NCBI RefSeq assembly: GCF_002005145.1 | Contig: NZ_CP019698.1 | Span: forward strand, 806,001 to 870,000 | Length of the DNA stretch: 64,000 nucleotides | Origin: Desulforamulus ferrireducens | Lineage (GTDB): Bacteria > Bacillota > Desulfotomaculia > Desulfotomaculales > Desulfotomaculaceae | Reading direction: 5' to 3' | Shown: positions 9,243 through 18,253 of the stretch, piece after piece | Layout: every line of letters starts with the position of its first letter | Numbering within the stretch: position 1 is the stretch's first letter | Notes under the pieces: model-generated | Told to the model about the DNA's origin: nothing | Seen by the model: the letters and a program-made list of their open reading frames with translations, nothing else | The model's database searches: none | Program-made: the position numbers and the translations under genes

Positions 9243-9337
9243 CGTCAGGCCACTGTAAAAGGCCGGGCCTTATTGGCAGCGGATAAATCCCCCGCGGGAC
9301 TTCATCTGACCCTCGAAGATGAGGCCGCGGGGGTTTT
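9243..9337 (+). ncRNA. Probable NiCo (czcD) riboswitch with terminator
   Basis: The blocks CAGGCC, GGCCGGGCC, TTGGCAGCGG and CCGCGGGAC occur in the order and spacing I associate with the NiCo riboswitch found in front of CDF metal exporters. A terminator formed by CCCCCGCGG (9288-9296) and CCGCGGGGG (9324-9332) plus TTTTC would break the last aptamer stem, so metal binding should switch the gene on. The outer P1 stem looks short (GTCAG with CTGAC at 9306-9310), so the class call needs a covariance-model check. Confidence 0.6.
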
Positions 9338-9443
9338 CTTATACCTAGAAAGTATAAGTGATGAAAGTATGAGAAAAACTAAGGCTTCCACCTGCGTCCT
9401 AAGGGACTTGGCGTAAGCCAAGTTTTTCTAAGGAGGGCTGTTA

Positions 9444-10415
9444 ATGAATCAGGTTCAAGAAACCAAAATAAAGGTGGCACGCCTTTCCATCATTTCTAAT
9501 ACCTGCTTAACCACGGGAAAACTAATAGTGGGATTGGCCATGGGTTCGGTGGGGGTAATATCCGAGGCAGTGCACTCCGGCTTGGACCTCATTGCCTCTT
9601 TAATAGCCTTTGCGGCAGTTCGCCACTCCGGTAAGCCGGCGGATAAAGAGCATCCCTATGGTCATGGCAAGTTTGAAAACTTGGCGGGTATTTTGGAGGC
9701 GTTGCTTATTATGCTGGCAGCCCTTGGTATTTTTGCCCATGCCATACCCAAAATTATCCAGGGCGGGGGAGAAATAGAATCTCTGGGTTGGGGTGCTTTA
9801 GTAATGGGCATTTCAGCAGTGGTTAACTTTGTGATATCTCAAAAATTAATCAAGGTTGGCAAAGCAACTGATTCTCCTGCCCTGGTGGCGGATGGTTGGC
9901 ACCTGCGCACCGATGTTTATACCTCGGCGGGAGTATTAATAGGGCTAGCTGCCATTTATCTAACCGGTTATACCATCATAGACCCAATCATCGCTGTGGG
10001 AGTAGGCTTACTGATTATTAAAGCAAGTATTGACCTAATTAAAGAGTCTATGGGTGTGATGCTGGATGTCAGATTGCCCTTGGAAGAGGAAGAGGCCATT
10101 AAAGGAGTTTTGCAAAGACATTCCAATCAGTTTCTGGAATACCACGGCCTGCGTACCCGTAAATCAGGTCCCTATCGCTACGTTGATCTGCACTTAGTGG
10201 TTTCCCGTCATATTTCTGTTGGTTCAGCCCATCTGCTCTGTGACCGCATTGAAGCGGAAATAGAACAGGAACTGCCCGGGGTGCAAGTATTAATACACTG
10301 TGAACCCTGCGAAGCCGCGGAAGAACCGCAGGAAAACGTTAATTGTAGCAGTACCTCCTGTCAAACCTCTGGCTGTCCCAAGGCACTTTGTCCGCTCAAG
10401 GAAGAAGAAACATAA
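9444..10415 (+). CDS. Cation diffusion facilitator family metal exporter
   Basis: CDF transporter of 323 aa with six predicted helices and a cytoplasmic C-terminal domain. Helix II has SEAVHSGLDLIAS and helix V region has DGWHLRTDVYTS, with metal-site residues H45/D49-type and H/D positions as in the ZitB/CzcD/MamB group. It should export a divalent cation (Zn, Co, Ni, Fe or Mn) in exchange for protons. After the conserved domain comes a cysteine-rich tail (HCEPCEA...NCSSTSCQTSGCPKALC), about eight cysteines, which is not general in CDF proteins and may bind metal. The probable Ni/Co riboswitch upstream points to Ni or Co as inducer. Confidence 0.9.
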   Translation: MNQVQETKIKVARLSIISNTCLTTGKLIVGLAMGSVGVISEAVHSGLDLIASLIAFAAVRHSGKPADKEHPYGHGKFENLAGILEALLIMLAALGIFAHAIPKIIQGGGEIESLGWGALVMGISAVVNFVISQKLIKVGKATDSPALVADGWHLRTDVYTSAGVLIGLAAIYLTGYTIIDPIIAVGVGLLIIKASIDLIKESMGVMLDVRLPLEEEEAIKGVLQRHSNQFLEYHGLRTRKSGPYRYVDLHLVVSRHISVGSAHLLCDRIEAEIEQELPGVQVLIHCEPCEAAEEPQENVNCSSTSCQTSGCPKALCPLKEEET

Positions 10416-10450
10416 AGGGGTTGTTGTACAATTAAGTGATGATGCGTATT

Positions 10451-10710
10451 GGCCGTCGGCCATCGGCCATCAGCCATCGGCTTTAAAAGATTGGCCGTAG
10501 GCCTTAAGCCATAGGCCATAAGCCTTTTAGAACCTCCTTGCCGAGGTGGTGACGCAGCCGACGGAGGAAGTTGGCATAAAATCCTGCAAACTTCCCCCTT
10601 CGCGCCACGCCCCCCTCGGCGAGGGGTCTCTTAGAATACTTCTCCAGGGGAATGAGCTACGAGTACCGGGTTTAAGCCAACCAAGCCGATGACCTAAGGC
10701 CCAAAGGTTA
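10451..10710 (-). repeat. Heptad-flanked interspersed element, copy B (inverted)
   Basis: Read on the minus strand it has GGTTGGCTTAAACCCGGTACTCGTAGC, CATTCCCCTGGAGAAG, CCCTCGCCGAGGG, GGCGTGGCGCGAAGGGGG, then GGATTTTATGCCAACTTCC and a GGCTGCGTCACCACCTC segment, collinear with copies A, C and D. The plus-strand left end is a clean heptad run (ggccgtc ggccatc ggccatc agccatc ggc). Its head end (right side here) faces the terminator hairpin at 10735. Confidence 0.8.
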
Positions 10711-10734
10711 ATAGCTAAAGCTGACTACAAAAAA

Positions 10735-10765
10735 GGAAGTATCAGCAAGTGATACTTCCTTTTTT
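10735..10765. terminator. Bidirectional intrinsic terminator
   Basis: GGAAGTATCA pairs with TGATACTTCC around a GCAAG loop, with six A before and six T after. It separates the CDF transcript (plus) from the minus-strand genes at 10782 and 11024. It is a different stem from the GTGTCGCA family. Confidence 0.8.
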
Positions 10766-10781
10766 CATGGTAGTACAACGA

Positions 10782-10856
10782 TTAGGCCCGATCTACGGCT
10801 AAAATGACAAAGGGCATGCACAGGATATAAAGCAACATTAGGATTCCAGCGTCCAC
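10782..10856 (-). CDS. Possible 24-residue membrane peptide
   Basis: Below the length of usual gene calls. A GTG at 10854-10856 lies nine bases after a strong GGGGAGGTG and opens a 24-codon frame that is almost entirely hydrophobic (LMLLYILCMPFVILAV), ending in a charged DRA. It therefore looks like a single transmembrane helix. An ATG four bases closer to the RBS (10858-10860) opens another frame of 31 codons with no recognisable character. It ends 17 bp from a terminator and may be cotranscribed with the EamA gene. Function unknown, and coding status is uncertain. Confidence 0.35.
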   Translation of the reverse strand: MDAGILMLLYILCMPFVILAVDRA

Positions 10857-11023
10857 GCATAGTCACCTCCCCGCCACAGCCTATTTTCAGCCACCGCAAG
10901 TAGTTATATTTTTAATTCTATTCCACTGGGGTAATTCCTTTCGTAAAAAGTTTTAAATACATGAAGATAATCTGAGTAAAAAATGAAAAACACTATTATG
11001 AAAATATGCATATTCATGCACCC

Positions 11024-11920
11024 TTAGCCGGTTCCCTTCACTTCTTCGGTACCTGATGTTCCCAGGCTGTCCTTCAGTTCGGCCACCAACATTCCTGTGA
11101 GAATCAGCAGGCAGCCTATCCACTGTCTGGTGGTAAGGATTTCTCCGGCCCACAGCCAGCCTGTGGCAGCGGCAAATACCGGCTCCATAATAAAGATGAT
11201 GGCAGTGTGAGTAGGGGAGGTAAAACGCTGCACCTTGTTTTGTATTAGAAAAGCCAGGGCAGTGGCAGGGATAGCGGTGATGAAAAGACCCAGCCAGACC
11301 GGACGGGTAAACTGCTCAGGTAGAGTCTCCAAGGTTACAGCACATATTATACTAACCGCTGCCACCACGCCAATTTGCAGGATGGCCAGCAGTACCGGAT
11401 CATGACGGGGAGCATATTTGCCCACTAAGAGAATGTGTCCGGCATAGGAAAGGGCACAAAAGAAAGTTAAGATATCACCATAGTTCACCTTGAAATCGTT
11501 GTTTAATGAAAGCAAGGCCAGACCTATGGTAGCACTGCTAATACCCAATATAGCTGCAATTCCCGGCAGTTTCTTGGACAAAAGAGCCGAGATAAGGGGC
11601 ACCAGCACCACTGCCAGTCCCGTAATAAATCCTGCGTTGGAAGCTGTGGTATATTGTAAGCCCACAGTCTGAAAGGCATAGCCGGCAAAGAGTACTACGC
11701 CGATAAGTAATCCGGCCTTTAAAGTATCCCTGTTGAGAAGGGTAAAACGCCGCCAGTAGATGAAAGCTAAAAAGGCAAAGGCCAGGGTAAATCTTATGCC
11801 CAGAAAATAATAAGGGCCAATGCCCTCTAAGGCATCCTGTACGACCACAAAGGTAATCCCCCAGACAAAGGTTACCCCCAGCAGTGCCAAGTCTGCTTGT
11901 ATTTGTTTAAGATTAGTCAT
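11024..11920 (-). CDS. EamA/DMT-family transporter
   Basis: Integral membrane protein of 298 aa with about ten helices made of two EamA repeats. The first repeat contains LLGVTFVWGITFVVVQDALEG and FLGIRFTLAFAFLAF; the second contains GYAGHILLVGKYA-like and HTAIIFIMEPVFAAATGWLWAGE. Members export metabolites or amino acids (RhaT/YdcZ/YedA relatives); the substrate cannot be read from sequence. The gene is divergent from the amino-acid ABC operon at 12167, with the palindrome at 11992 in the shared upstream region. Polar C-terminal tail of about 15 residues. Confidence 0.88.
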   Translation of the reverse strand: MTNLKQIQADLALLGVTFVWGITFVVVQDALEGIGPYYFLGIRFTLAFAFLAFIYWRRFTLLNRDTLKAGLLIGVVLFAGYAFQTVGLQYTTASNAGFITGLAVVLVPLISALLSKKLPGIAAILGISSATIGLALLSLNNDFKVNYGDILTFFCALSYAGHILLVGKYAPRHDPVLLAILQIGVVAAVSIICAVTLETLPEQFTRPVWLGLFITAIPATALAFLIQNKVQRFTSPTHTAIIFIMEPVFAAATGWLWAGEILTTRQWIGCLLILTGMLVAELKDSLGTSGTEEVKGTG

Positions 11921-11991
11921 GCAGCAAAGCCACCTTCACCAGTCAGTCAATAATTGATATTTTCTCACTGAATGGTTTAGGTGTCAAACTT

Positions 11992-12011
11992 TGTCCAAGT
12001 GATTTTGGACA
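11992..12011. promoter_or_regulatory. Palindromic candidate operator
   Basis: TGTCCAA, six bases, TTGGACA: a perfect 7-bp inverted repeat between the divergent EamA gene and the ABC operon. The symmetry suggests a dimeric repressor site, but no -35/-10 pair close by is convincing. Confidence 0.35.
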
Positions 12012-12166
12012 TAATTTTTCTTAAAATTTATTTGCTGACGGGAGGAATTTGTAGATGATGGGCGAATTTAAAAATATAAATTGTATTAAGTAATTATGCG
12101 TTAATGGCAAATATTTGCACATGATTTGCCACAGGGCTAATTACTTGTATTTAAGGAGGAGTATCT

Positions 12167-12979
12167 GTGAAAAAGGCCTTTAAATTTGTCCTGCTCGCTA
12201 TGATGGTATTATCCCTGGCAGTGGCAGCGGTGGGTTGCGGTGGTAAAGAAGCCGCCAAGGAACCTGCTCAGGAACCAGCAAAACAAGAGGCTGCAGCAAA
12301 AACCAAGTTGGTTGTAGGTGCTGACGCCACCTTTGCTCCCTTTGAGTTTACCGATCCTGCTACAGGTAAGTACACCGGCTTTGATGTGGAATTAATTGAA
12401 GCTATCTGTGAAGAGGCAGGTTATGAGCTTGACTTCCGCAGCATGGGCTTTGATGGTCTAATCGCTGCTTTGCAAACCAATCAAATTGATGCTGTTATCT
12501 CTGGTATGACCATTACCGAGGAGCGTCAAAAGGTAGTGGACTTCAGTGAGCCCTACTATAAGTCCGGTTTAGTGGTTGCCGTGCAAGCAAAGAACAATGA
12601 CATCAAGAGCTTTGAAGATCTCAAAGGCAAGAAGATTGCTGTTCAAAGCGGTACCACCGGTGCTCTGCATGCTGAAAAAGCTACCGATAAGGATAAAATC
12701 ACCTATTTCACCAGCAGTGACCAAGCTATGTTAGAGCTGAAAAACGGTGCTGTGGACGCAGTGGTCATGGACTATCCCGTAACTGCTTACTTTATCCAGC
12801 AAGGTAACGATGATGTTAAAATGGTAGGCGAAATTCTGTCTGCCGAAGAATATGGTATTGCTGTTCCCAAGGGTAAAACTGAGACTTTAGAAAAAATTAA
12901 CGCCGCTCTGAAAACTTTAAAAGAAAATGGTAAGTACGCTGAAATTTACAAGAAATGGTTTGGTGAAGAACCTAAATAG
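12167..12979 (+). CDS. Amino-acid ABC transporter, substrate-binding lipoprotein (glutamine-type)
   Basis: Solute-binding protein of 270 aa with GTG start and AAGGAGGAG ribosome binding site. Signal peptide of about 23 residues with lipobox AVGC, then an alanine/lysine/glutamate linker. The mature domain has LVVGADATFAPFEF, TGFDVELIEAICEEAG, IDAVISGMTITEERQKVVDFSEPYY, and IAVQSGTTGALHAE, typical of GlnH-like proteins. It likely binds glutamine or a related polar amino acid. It shares the hairpin-separated operon layout with the transporter at 1439 but is clearly a different paralogue. Confidence 0.9.
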   Translation: MKKAFKFVLLAMMVLSLAVAAVGCGGKEAAKEPAQEPAKQEAAAKTKLVVGADATFAPFEFTDPATGKYTGFDVELIEAICEEAGYELDFRSMGFDGLIAALQTNQIDAVISGMTITEERQKVVDFSEPYYKSGLVVAVQAKNNDIKSFEDLKGKKIAVQSGTTGALHAEKATDKDKITYFTSSDQAMLELKNGAVDAVVMDYPVTAYFIQQGNDDVKMVGEILSAEEYGIAVPKGKTETLEKINAALKTLKENGKYAEIYKKWFGEEPK

Positions 12980-13018
12980 AGGGGTCGACTGACAACTCGA
13001 TATCATGTACAATAGAGT

Positions 13019-13048
13019 ATGCGTAACATTAAAGTGTTACGCATATTT
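13019..13048 (+). terminator. Intercistronic hairpin between binding protein and permease
   Basis: ATGCGTAAC pairs with GTTACGCAT around ATTAAAGT, followed by ATTTTAT. It lies 40 bp after the binding-protein stop, matching the layout of the first ABC operon (2301-2330). An upstream in-frame ATG for the permease lies inside this stem, which argues against that start. Confidence 0.65.
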
Positions 13049-13078
13049 TATGCCATTAACTTCTTAGGTGGTGATAAG

Positions 13079-13744
13079 GTGAGAGTGTTTGAAATTTGGG
13101 CAGCGGCTTTACCCGTCCTCTTAAAGGGTCTGGAGTTAACCATAGAGTTAACTACTTTAGCGGTATTATTTGGTTGTATTATAGGATTGTTTGTGGCTTT
13201 GGGTAAGATGAGCCGTATGCTGCTGCTTAAAATTCCTTCCATTATTTATGTAGAGTTTTTTCGAGGCTCACCACTATTGGTGCAGATCTTTTTAGTTTAC
13301 TTTGGTTTGCCTCAGTTGGTGGGACATCCCCTAGATCCCTTTTGGTCATCGGTGGCGGTGCTAAGTTTAAACAGCGGTGCCTACTGTGCGGAAATTTTTC
13401 GAGCCGGTATTCAGTCCATTGAGAGGGGACAGATGGAAGCGGCCCGTTCCCTGGGTATGAGCCATACCCAGGCCATGCGGTATGTAATTTTACCCCAGGC
13501 CTTTAAACGGGTTATTCCTCCCCTGGGTAATGAGTTTATTGCCATGATGAAAGATACTTCCCTGGTCTCGGTTATTGGTTTGGTGGAGCTAGCTCGCTCA
13601 GGTCAGTTAATTATTTCCACCACTTATACAGCCATTGAAATTTGGTTCCTGGTGGCTATTTTCTATATCGTCATGACAGTTTTGATCTCGGAATTCTTTG
13701 TTAACCGCATGGAAAGGAGGCTGAAGGTCGGTGATCGTAGCTAA
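13079..13744 (+). CDS. Amino-acid ABC transporter, permease
   Basis: Permease of about 221 aa in the GlnP/HisM group, five predicted helices. It shows the conserved [12 protein letters not shown] near the centre and the EAA loop [22 protein letters not shown] take the GTG at 13079 as start because AGGTGG lies eight bases upstream and the alternative ATG at 13019 is buried in a hairpin. Its 3' end overlaps the ATPase gene by 14 bases, implying translational coupling. Confidence 0.9.
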   Translation: MRVFEIWAAALPVLLKGLELTIELTTLAVLFGCIIGLFVALGKMSRMLLLKIPSIIYVEFFRGSPLLVQIFLVYFGLPQLVGHPLDPFWSSVAVLSLNSGAYCAEIFRAGIQSIERGQMEAARSLGMSHTQAMRYVILPQAFKRVIPPLGNEFIAMMKDTSLVSVIGLVELARSGQLIISTTYTAIEIWFLVAIFYIVMTVLISEFFVNRMERRLKVGDRS

Positions 13745-14453
13745 AAATATTCACAAAACCTTTGGCCAACTGGAAGTCCTCCGGGGTATTGATTTGCATG
13801 TCAAGGAACAGGAAGTGGTGGTTATTATCGGACCCTCAGGTTCCGGTAAAAGTACCTTTCTGCGTTGTTTAAATTTGCTGGAAGAACCTACCTCCGGTGA
13901 GATTACCATTGATGGCATGTGCTTAACAGACAAGAAATCTGATATCGACAAAATTCGCCAAAATGTAGGCATGGTGTTCCAACGTTTTAATCTATTTCCT
14001 CATAAAACGGCTTTAGAAAACATCACCTTGTCCCCCATCAAGGTGAAAGGCCTTTCTGAACAGGAAGCCAATGCCATCGCCATGGATTTGTTGGCCAAGG
14101 TGGGGTTGTCCGATAAAGCAAATGTTTATCCGGACCAACTTTCCGGCGGTCAGCAGCAGCGGGTGGCCATTGCCAGGGCGTTAGCCATGAAGCCCAAGGT
14201 GATGCTGTTTGATGAGCCTACCTCTGCATTAGATCCGGAAATGGTAGGTGAGGTGCTCGCCGTTATGAAAGATTTGGCTCGTGAAGGTATGACTATGGTG
14301 GTGGTGACCCACGAAATGGGCTTTGCCCGGGAAGTGGGCGACCGGGTACTGTTTATTGATGAGGGAAGAGTAATAGAGGCAGGTACGCCGGAGCAAATCT
14401 TTGGTAATCCCCAAAACGAAAGAACCAAAGCCTTTTTGAATAAGATACTCTAA
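13731..14453 (+). CDS. Amino-acid ABC transporter, ATP-binding protein (GlnQ-type)
   Basis: ABC ATPase of 240 aa. Walker [11 protein letters not shown]-loop [10 protein letters not shown], signature LSGGQQQR, Walker [14 protein letters not shown], switch [11 protein letters not shown] start with AAAGGAGG upstream inside the permease gene. About 60 percent of residues appear shared with the ATPase at 3137, so the two operons are related paralogues. Followed by a strong bidirectional terminator. Confidence 0.93.
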   Translation: MIVAKNIHKTFGQLEVLRGIDLHVKEQEVVVIIGPSGSGKSTFLRCLNLLEEPTSGEITIDGMCLTDKKSDIDKIRQNVGMVFQRFNLFPHKTALENITLSPIKVKGLSEQEANAIAMDLLAKVGLSDKANVYPDQLSGGQQQRVAIARALAMKPKVMLFDEPTSALDPEMVGEVLAVMKDLAREGMTMVVVTHEMGFAREVGDRVLFIDEGRVIEAGTPEQIFGNPQNERTKAFLNKIL

Positions 14454-14458
14454 TAGTA

Positions 14459-14489
14459 AAGGCCCCGCCAAAATCTTGGCGGGGCCTTC
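14459..14489. terminator. Bidirectional terminator
   Basis: AAGGCCCCGCC pairs with GGCGGGGCCTT around AAAATCTT. It ends the plus-strand ABC operon and lies seven bases from the stop of the minus-strand gene at 14496. Confidence 0.8.
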
Positions 14490-14495
14490 ATATGC

Positions 14496-14771
14496 TTAAA
14501 TAGCTTCTTTCATTAAATTCAGATAATCTTCACCTAACTTGGTGAGGGAACAAATTTTACTTTTTCCTTCGGAAGTAACCTCCACCAGACCTAAGGCAAA
14601 GAGTTGCATAACCACATGGTCTAAAACAGCCCTTTTTACCTTGGCGGTTAGGGACAGTTCTTCCTTGTTCATTTTGCCTTCGTCAATGAGGGCGCGCAGA
14701 ACCCGTTCTGCTTCCACCGGTAGTCGATTATTCACTTCCCTAAAATATTGTGACATAGTCAGATCCTTCAT
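14496..14771 (-). CDS. Small winged-helix-like protein, unknown function
   Basis: A 91-aa soluble protein. The predicted order is helix, helix, helix, then two short strands: RVLRALIDEG, KEELSLTAKVKRAVLDHVVMQLFALGLVEV, KICSLTKLGEDYLNLM. This resembles the winged helix of MarR/PadR-type DNA-binding domains, without an effector domain. Start is ATG at 14771 (AAAGGGG nine bases upstream) or ATG at 14756. Not assigned to a named family. Confidence 0.6.
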   Translation of the reverse strand: MKDLTMSQYFREVNNRLPVEAERVLRALIDEGKMNKEELSLTAKVKRAVLDHVVMQLFALGLVEVTSEGKSKICSLTKLGEDYLNLMKEAI

Positions 14772-14969
14772 TAATTACAACCCCTTTGCTAAAAAACTAG
14801 TGAATATTAGTAAAATTATTGACAAAAGTTCAAGTGTTTATTCGTTAGTTTATAAAATTTTTTGTATGTTTTAGATTGGTTGAGGTAATCCAGGTGCTTT
14901 TCCTTTACCTCAAGGGGCTGCTGTCTTATAATTTATACTATAATTTGTGAAATTTATCGGGGGATACAC

Positions 14970-17633
14970 ATGCATAGATCAAAGGTATGGCGTGTCAAAG
15001 CGCCGAATCCTGCCTTACAACAGATTCTTTCCTGGGAAGTTGGCATTTCCAAGGTGCTTGCTCAATTGCTAATTAACCGGGGAATATATACAGTTGATCA
15101 AGCCAAAGCCTTTTTAGGCAGTGAACTGGATAGAATGTTTAGCCCATGGTTAATGAAAGACATGGACAAGGCCGTAGAACGGGTTTTAGCTGCCAAAGCT
15201 AAGGGTGAGCAGATCCTTGTCTACGGTGACTATGATGTTGATGGTATCACAGGCACCAGTGTTTTAGTGCTGGCCTTGCGGCAACTGGGTTGCCGGGTGA
15301 ATTATTTTATACCCTTGCGCTTAGAAGAGGGCTATGGTTTGAATAAAGATGCCCTGGAAAGGGCGGTGGAGCAAGGGGTTTCCCTAATAGTAACTGTAGA
15401 TTGCGGTATTAGTGGCGCAGAAGAAGTGGCTGCGGCCAAGGCTTTGGGTTTGGACGTGCTGATTACCGACCATCACGAACCACCCACAGAGCTGCCCCAG
15501 GCGGTGGCGGTGGTAAATCCCAAAAGAAGGGATTGTAGCTACCCCTTTAAGGAACTGGCGGGGGTGGGGGTGGCCCTTAAACTAATACAGGCTTTATATC
15601 AGCGGGCTGGTTTGGCTCAGAGTCACTGGGAAGAGTATTTGGATCTGGTTTGTCTGGGTACTGTGGCCGATATTGTGCCTCTGCAAGGGGAAAATCGTAT
15701 ACTGGTGAAGCATGGTTTAAATAAGATCATTAACACTAAACGCCCCGGTTTGCAGGCTCTTATAAAAGTATCCGGCATTAAGTCAGAAAACATCGGCACC
15801 AGGGAGTTGGGCTTTGGTTTGGCACCCCGGCTAAACGCTGCCGGTCGTATGGGTGATGCCTCCCTGGGGGTGGAACTTTTGTTAACCTCCGATCCCACAG
15901 TGGCCGAGCAATTAGCCGAACAATTAAATAAAGGGAATCAGGAAAGACAACAGGTGGAGGCGGGGGTTTTGACTGAGGCCTTGGCCATGGTGGAAGCTGA
16001 TCCTCAGTTAGCTAACTCGAAAGTTTTAGTCTTGGCATCGGAAAATTGGCATCCGGGGGTCATTGGCATTGTTGCCTCACGGTTGGTGGATCGGTTTTAC
16101 CGCCCGGTTTTTATGATTAGTCTGGAAGAAGGTAAAGGAAAGGGTTCGGCCAGAAGTATACCTGGCTTTAATTTGTATCAGGCTATGGTTAGTTGTCAGG
16201 ATTATTTTGACCAGTTCGGTGGTCATGCCATGGCAGCGGGCTTTAGCATTCCGGAAAACAAAATCGCTGACTTTCGGCAGGCCCTAAACCAACTGGCCGA
16301 GGAGATTTTAACAGAGGAACATCTAACTCCCAACCTGGATTTAGATGCCCTAATCAGCCTCAATGAGCTGTCCATAGATACAGTTCAAGAGCTTGATCAG
16401 CTGTCCCCCTATGGCCACGCCAACCCCGGACCTATACTGGGTTGCTGCGAAGCAACAGTGTTGAACTGCCGGGAAGTGGGTAAAAACGGGGGGCACCTCA
16501 AAATGAGGGTGCGGGAGGAACAGGTTGTCTTAGATGGCATCGGTTTTAACCTGGCTTCCTATAGTGAGATGTTAGCCACCCAAGATACCGTTGACCTGGC
16601 TTTTATTCCCTCCATTAATGTTTGGAACGGACGTTCCTCGGTTCAACTGGAAGTGAAGGAATTTAAAGAGGTGGGAGAGGTTGCTACCTTACAGGAAGAG
16701 GTAGAGTCCTGTCAGGAACTGCACCAACTCCTGAACAAGACACTACAATTACCGGAACAAGAGGTTCTCGGCAGTTTAGTGCCCCAGGGTATCCTTAATC
16801 TCTACCGACCAGCCGAAAGTGTTTGTCTAACACCCAATGACCATGCTAATATGGAAATAAATGTTGAGCTGGAGGATTATAGAAATTACCCCGACCGCAT
16901 GGCCCAACTGATGCAGCTGTTAGACCGGCAAGTGTCCAGTCTAATTCTGGTGGAAAGTACAGCCCAGGCCATTCAAATTGGTACCAAGCTGAGCAAGACA
17001 ACCCTGGTCAGTGATGGCTTCGCTGTCTATCATCCTCTCTTAGGGGTGCAAGAAGTTAAACAGTTGTCGGAGCAATTACAAACCGGCAAAATTAAGGTAT
17101 TGGTTTCTACCTCGCCGGCACCCTGTAATTACTATCAATTTGCACAAGTAATCATGTTTTACCTGCCCTATCAGCCCAAGGAATGCTGGTTAAGGAATCC
17201 GGGACAGACCAAGCTGGTGCTGCTGGGAGGCCCGTCCCTGGCGGCGGAAGCTGCGGAACAATTACAAGCCCTGGCCCCGGAACGTGAACTGCTAGGAGAG
17301 TTATTTAAACTAATCAAGGCGAAAATTGATGCCCAAGGGAAGGGACAGATTACTTTAGAGGAATTATGTCTCCCTTTAAGGACCTTTTCGCCCCGTATTG
17401 CCAGCCACACGGTTGAACTTGCCCTAACCATCTTTCAGGAATTGGGTATTGTCCAATATAGTAAGCAAGGGAATGTTATATCCTATCAAATAGACCTGAG
17501 CGTCAGGTCCGATTTAAGGAATTCCCAAACCTATCAATGGGCTTTACATACTAAAGAAGAGTGTTTACGCTTTCAAAGGGAATATTTAAGTGCAAAACCG
17601 GAAAAATTATTGCAGCTCTTTACCAGGTCTTAA
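14970..17633 (+). CDS. recJ: Single-stranded-DNA-specific exonuclease RecJ
   Basis: RecJ of 887 aa, longer than the ~570-aa E. coli form and like the extended Firmicute form. The DHH domain has VYGDYDVDGITGTSVL, DCGISG and LITDHHEPP (the DHH motif); the DHHA1 domain has SARSIPGFNLY and GGHAMAAGFSI. An OB-type region follows (about 460-570), and a C-terminal extension to 887 ends in a winged-helix-like segment. It degrades ssDNA 5' to 3' in recombination and mismatch repair. It starts the recJ-apt-relA group; apt follows 12 bp after. Confidence 0.95.
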   Translation: MHRSKVWRVKAPNPALQQILSWEVGISKVLAQLLINRGIYTVDQAKAFLGSELDRMFSPWLMKDMDKAVERVLAAKAKGEQILVYGDYDVDGITGTSVLVLALRQLGCRVNYFIPLRLEEGYGLNKDALERAVEQGVSLIVTVDCGISGAEEVAAAKALGLDVLITDHHEPPTELPQAVAVVNPKRRDCSYPFKELAGVGVALKLIQALYQRAGLAQSHWEEYLDLVCLGTVADIVPLQGENRILVKHGLNKIINTKRPGLQALIKVSGIKSENIGTRELGFGLAPRLNAAGRMGDASLGVELLLTSDPTVAEQLAEQLNKGNQERQQVEAGVLTEALAMVEADPQLANSKVLVLASENWHPGVIGIVASRLVDRFYRPVFMISLEEGKGKGSARSIPGFNLYQAMVSCQDYFDQFGGHAMAAGFSIPENKIADFRQALNQLAEEILTEEHLTPNLDLDALISLNELSIDTVQELDQLSPYGHANPGPILGCCEATVLNCREVGKNGGHLKMRVREEQVVLDGIGFNLASYSEMLATQDTVDLAFIPSINVWNGRSSVQLEVKEFKEVGEVATLQEEVESCQELHQLLNKTLQLPEQEVLGSLVPQGILNLYRPAESVCLTPNDHANMEINVELEDYRNYPDRMAQLMQLLDRQVSSLILVESTAQAIQIGTKLSKTTLVSDGFAVYHPLLGVQEVKQLSEQLQTGKIKVLVSTSPAPCNYYQFAQVIMFYLPYQPKECWLRNPGQTKLVLLGGPSLAAEAAEQLQALAPERELLGELFKLIKAKIDAQGKGQITLEELCLPLRTFSPRIASHTVELALTIFQELGIVQYSKQGNVISYQIDLSVRSDLRNSQTYQWALHTKEECLRFQREYLSAKPEKLLQLFTRS

Positions 17634-17645
17634 GGAGGCATTTTC

Positions 17646-18164
17646 ATGGACTTAGCTAACAAGGTTCGACTGATTAAAGATTTTCCCAAGCCGGGCATTA
17701 ATTTTCGGGACATTACTACCCTGCTTCAGGATGGGGAGGCCTTTCAACAGGCCGTCAATGATATCCTGGCCCTGTGTGGGGATTGGGAAGTGGATCTAAT
17801 TGCCTGTCCCGAGTCCCGTGGGTTTGTCCTGGGGGCTCCCATGGCCTATGCTCTGGGTAAAGGTCTGGTACTGTTAAGAAAACCGGGCAAATTACCTGGT
17901 AAAACAGTCCGGCATGAATATAATTTGGAGTATGGAACTGATGCCTTGGAAGTGCATGAAGGAGCCATCTTACCTGGACAAAGGGTGTTGTTGGTAGATG
18001 ATGTGTTGGCCACTGGAGGAACTATGTTTGCCGCGGCGGAATTGGTGAAAAAGTCCGGTGGACAAGTGGCAGGAATGGTGTTTTTAATTGAACTGGTGGG
18101 TTTAGAAGCCCGGCAAAAACTAAGTGAATATCCTATAGTAACACTAATGCAATTAGAGGCATAA
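17646..18164 (+). CDS. apt: Adenine phosphoribosyltransferase
   Basis: Purine salvage enzyme of 172 aa making AMP from adenine and PRPP. It has the start region IKDFPKPGINFRDITTLL, the block CPESRGFVLGAPMAYALG and the PRPP loop LLVDDVLATGGTM. Usual length for the family. AAGGAGG ribosome binding site. It lies between recJ and relA as in Bacillus, linking purine salvage and (p)ppGpp metabolism in one locus. Confidence 0.97.
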   Translation: MDLANKVRLIKDFPKPGINFRDITTLLQDGEAFQQAVNDILALCGDWEVDLIACPESRGFVLGAPMAYALGKGLVLLRKPGKLPGKTVRHEYNLEYGTDALEVHEGAILPGQRVLLVDDVLATGGTMFAAAELVKKSGGQVAGMVFLIELVGLEARQKLSEYPIVTLMQLEA

Positions 18165-18253
18165 ATTAGAAACCACTAAAGGTAAACAAGTAAACTGGCT
18201 GTGCCCTAAGCTAAAGGGTTAAAATCCTTAAGGCCAAAAGGAGGAGGTGAAGC

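Noticed and set aside
9228-9416. 62-codon frame upstream of the CDF gene
   Set aside because: It starts in the promoter and covers the riboswitch and terminator.
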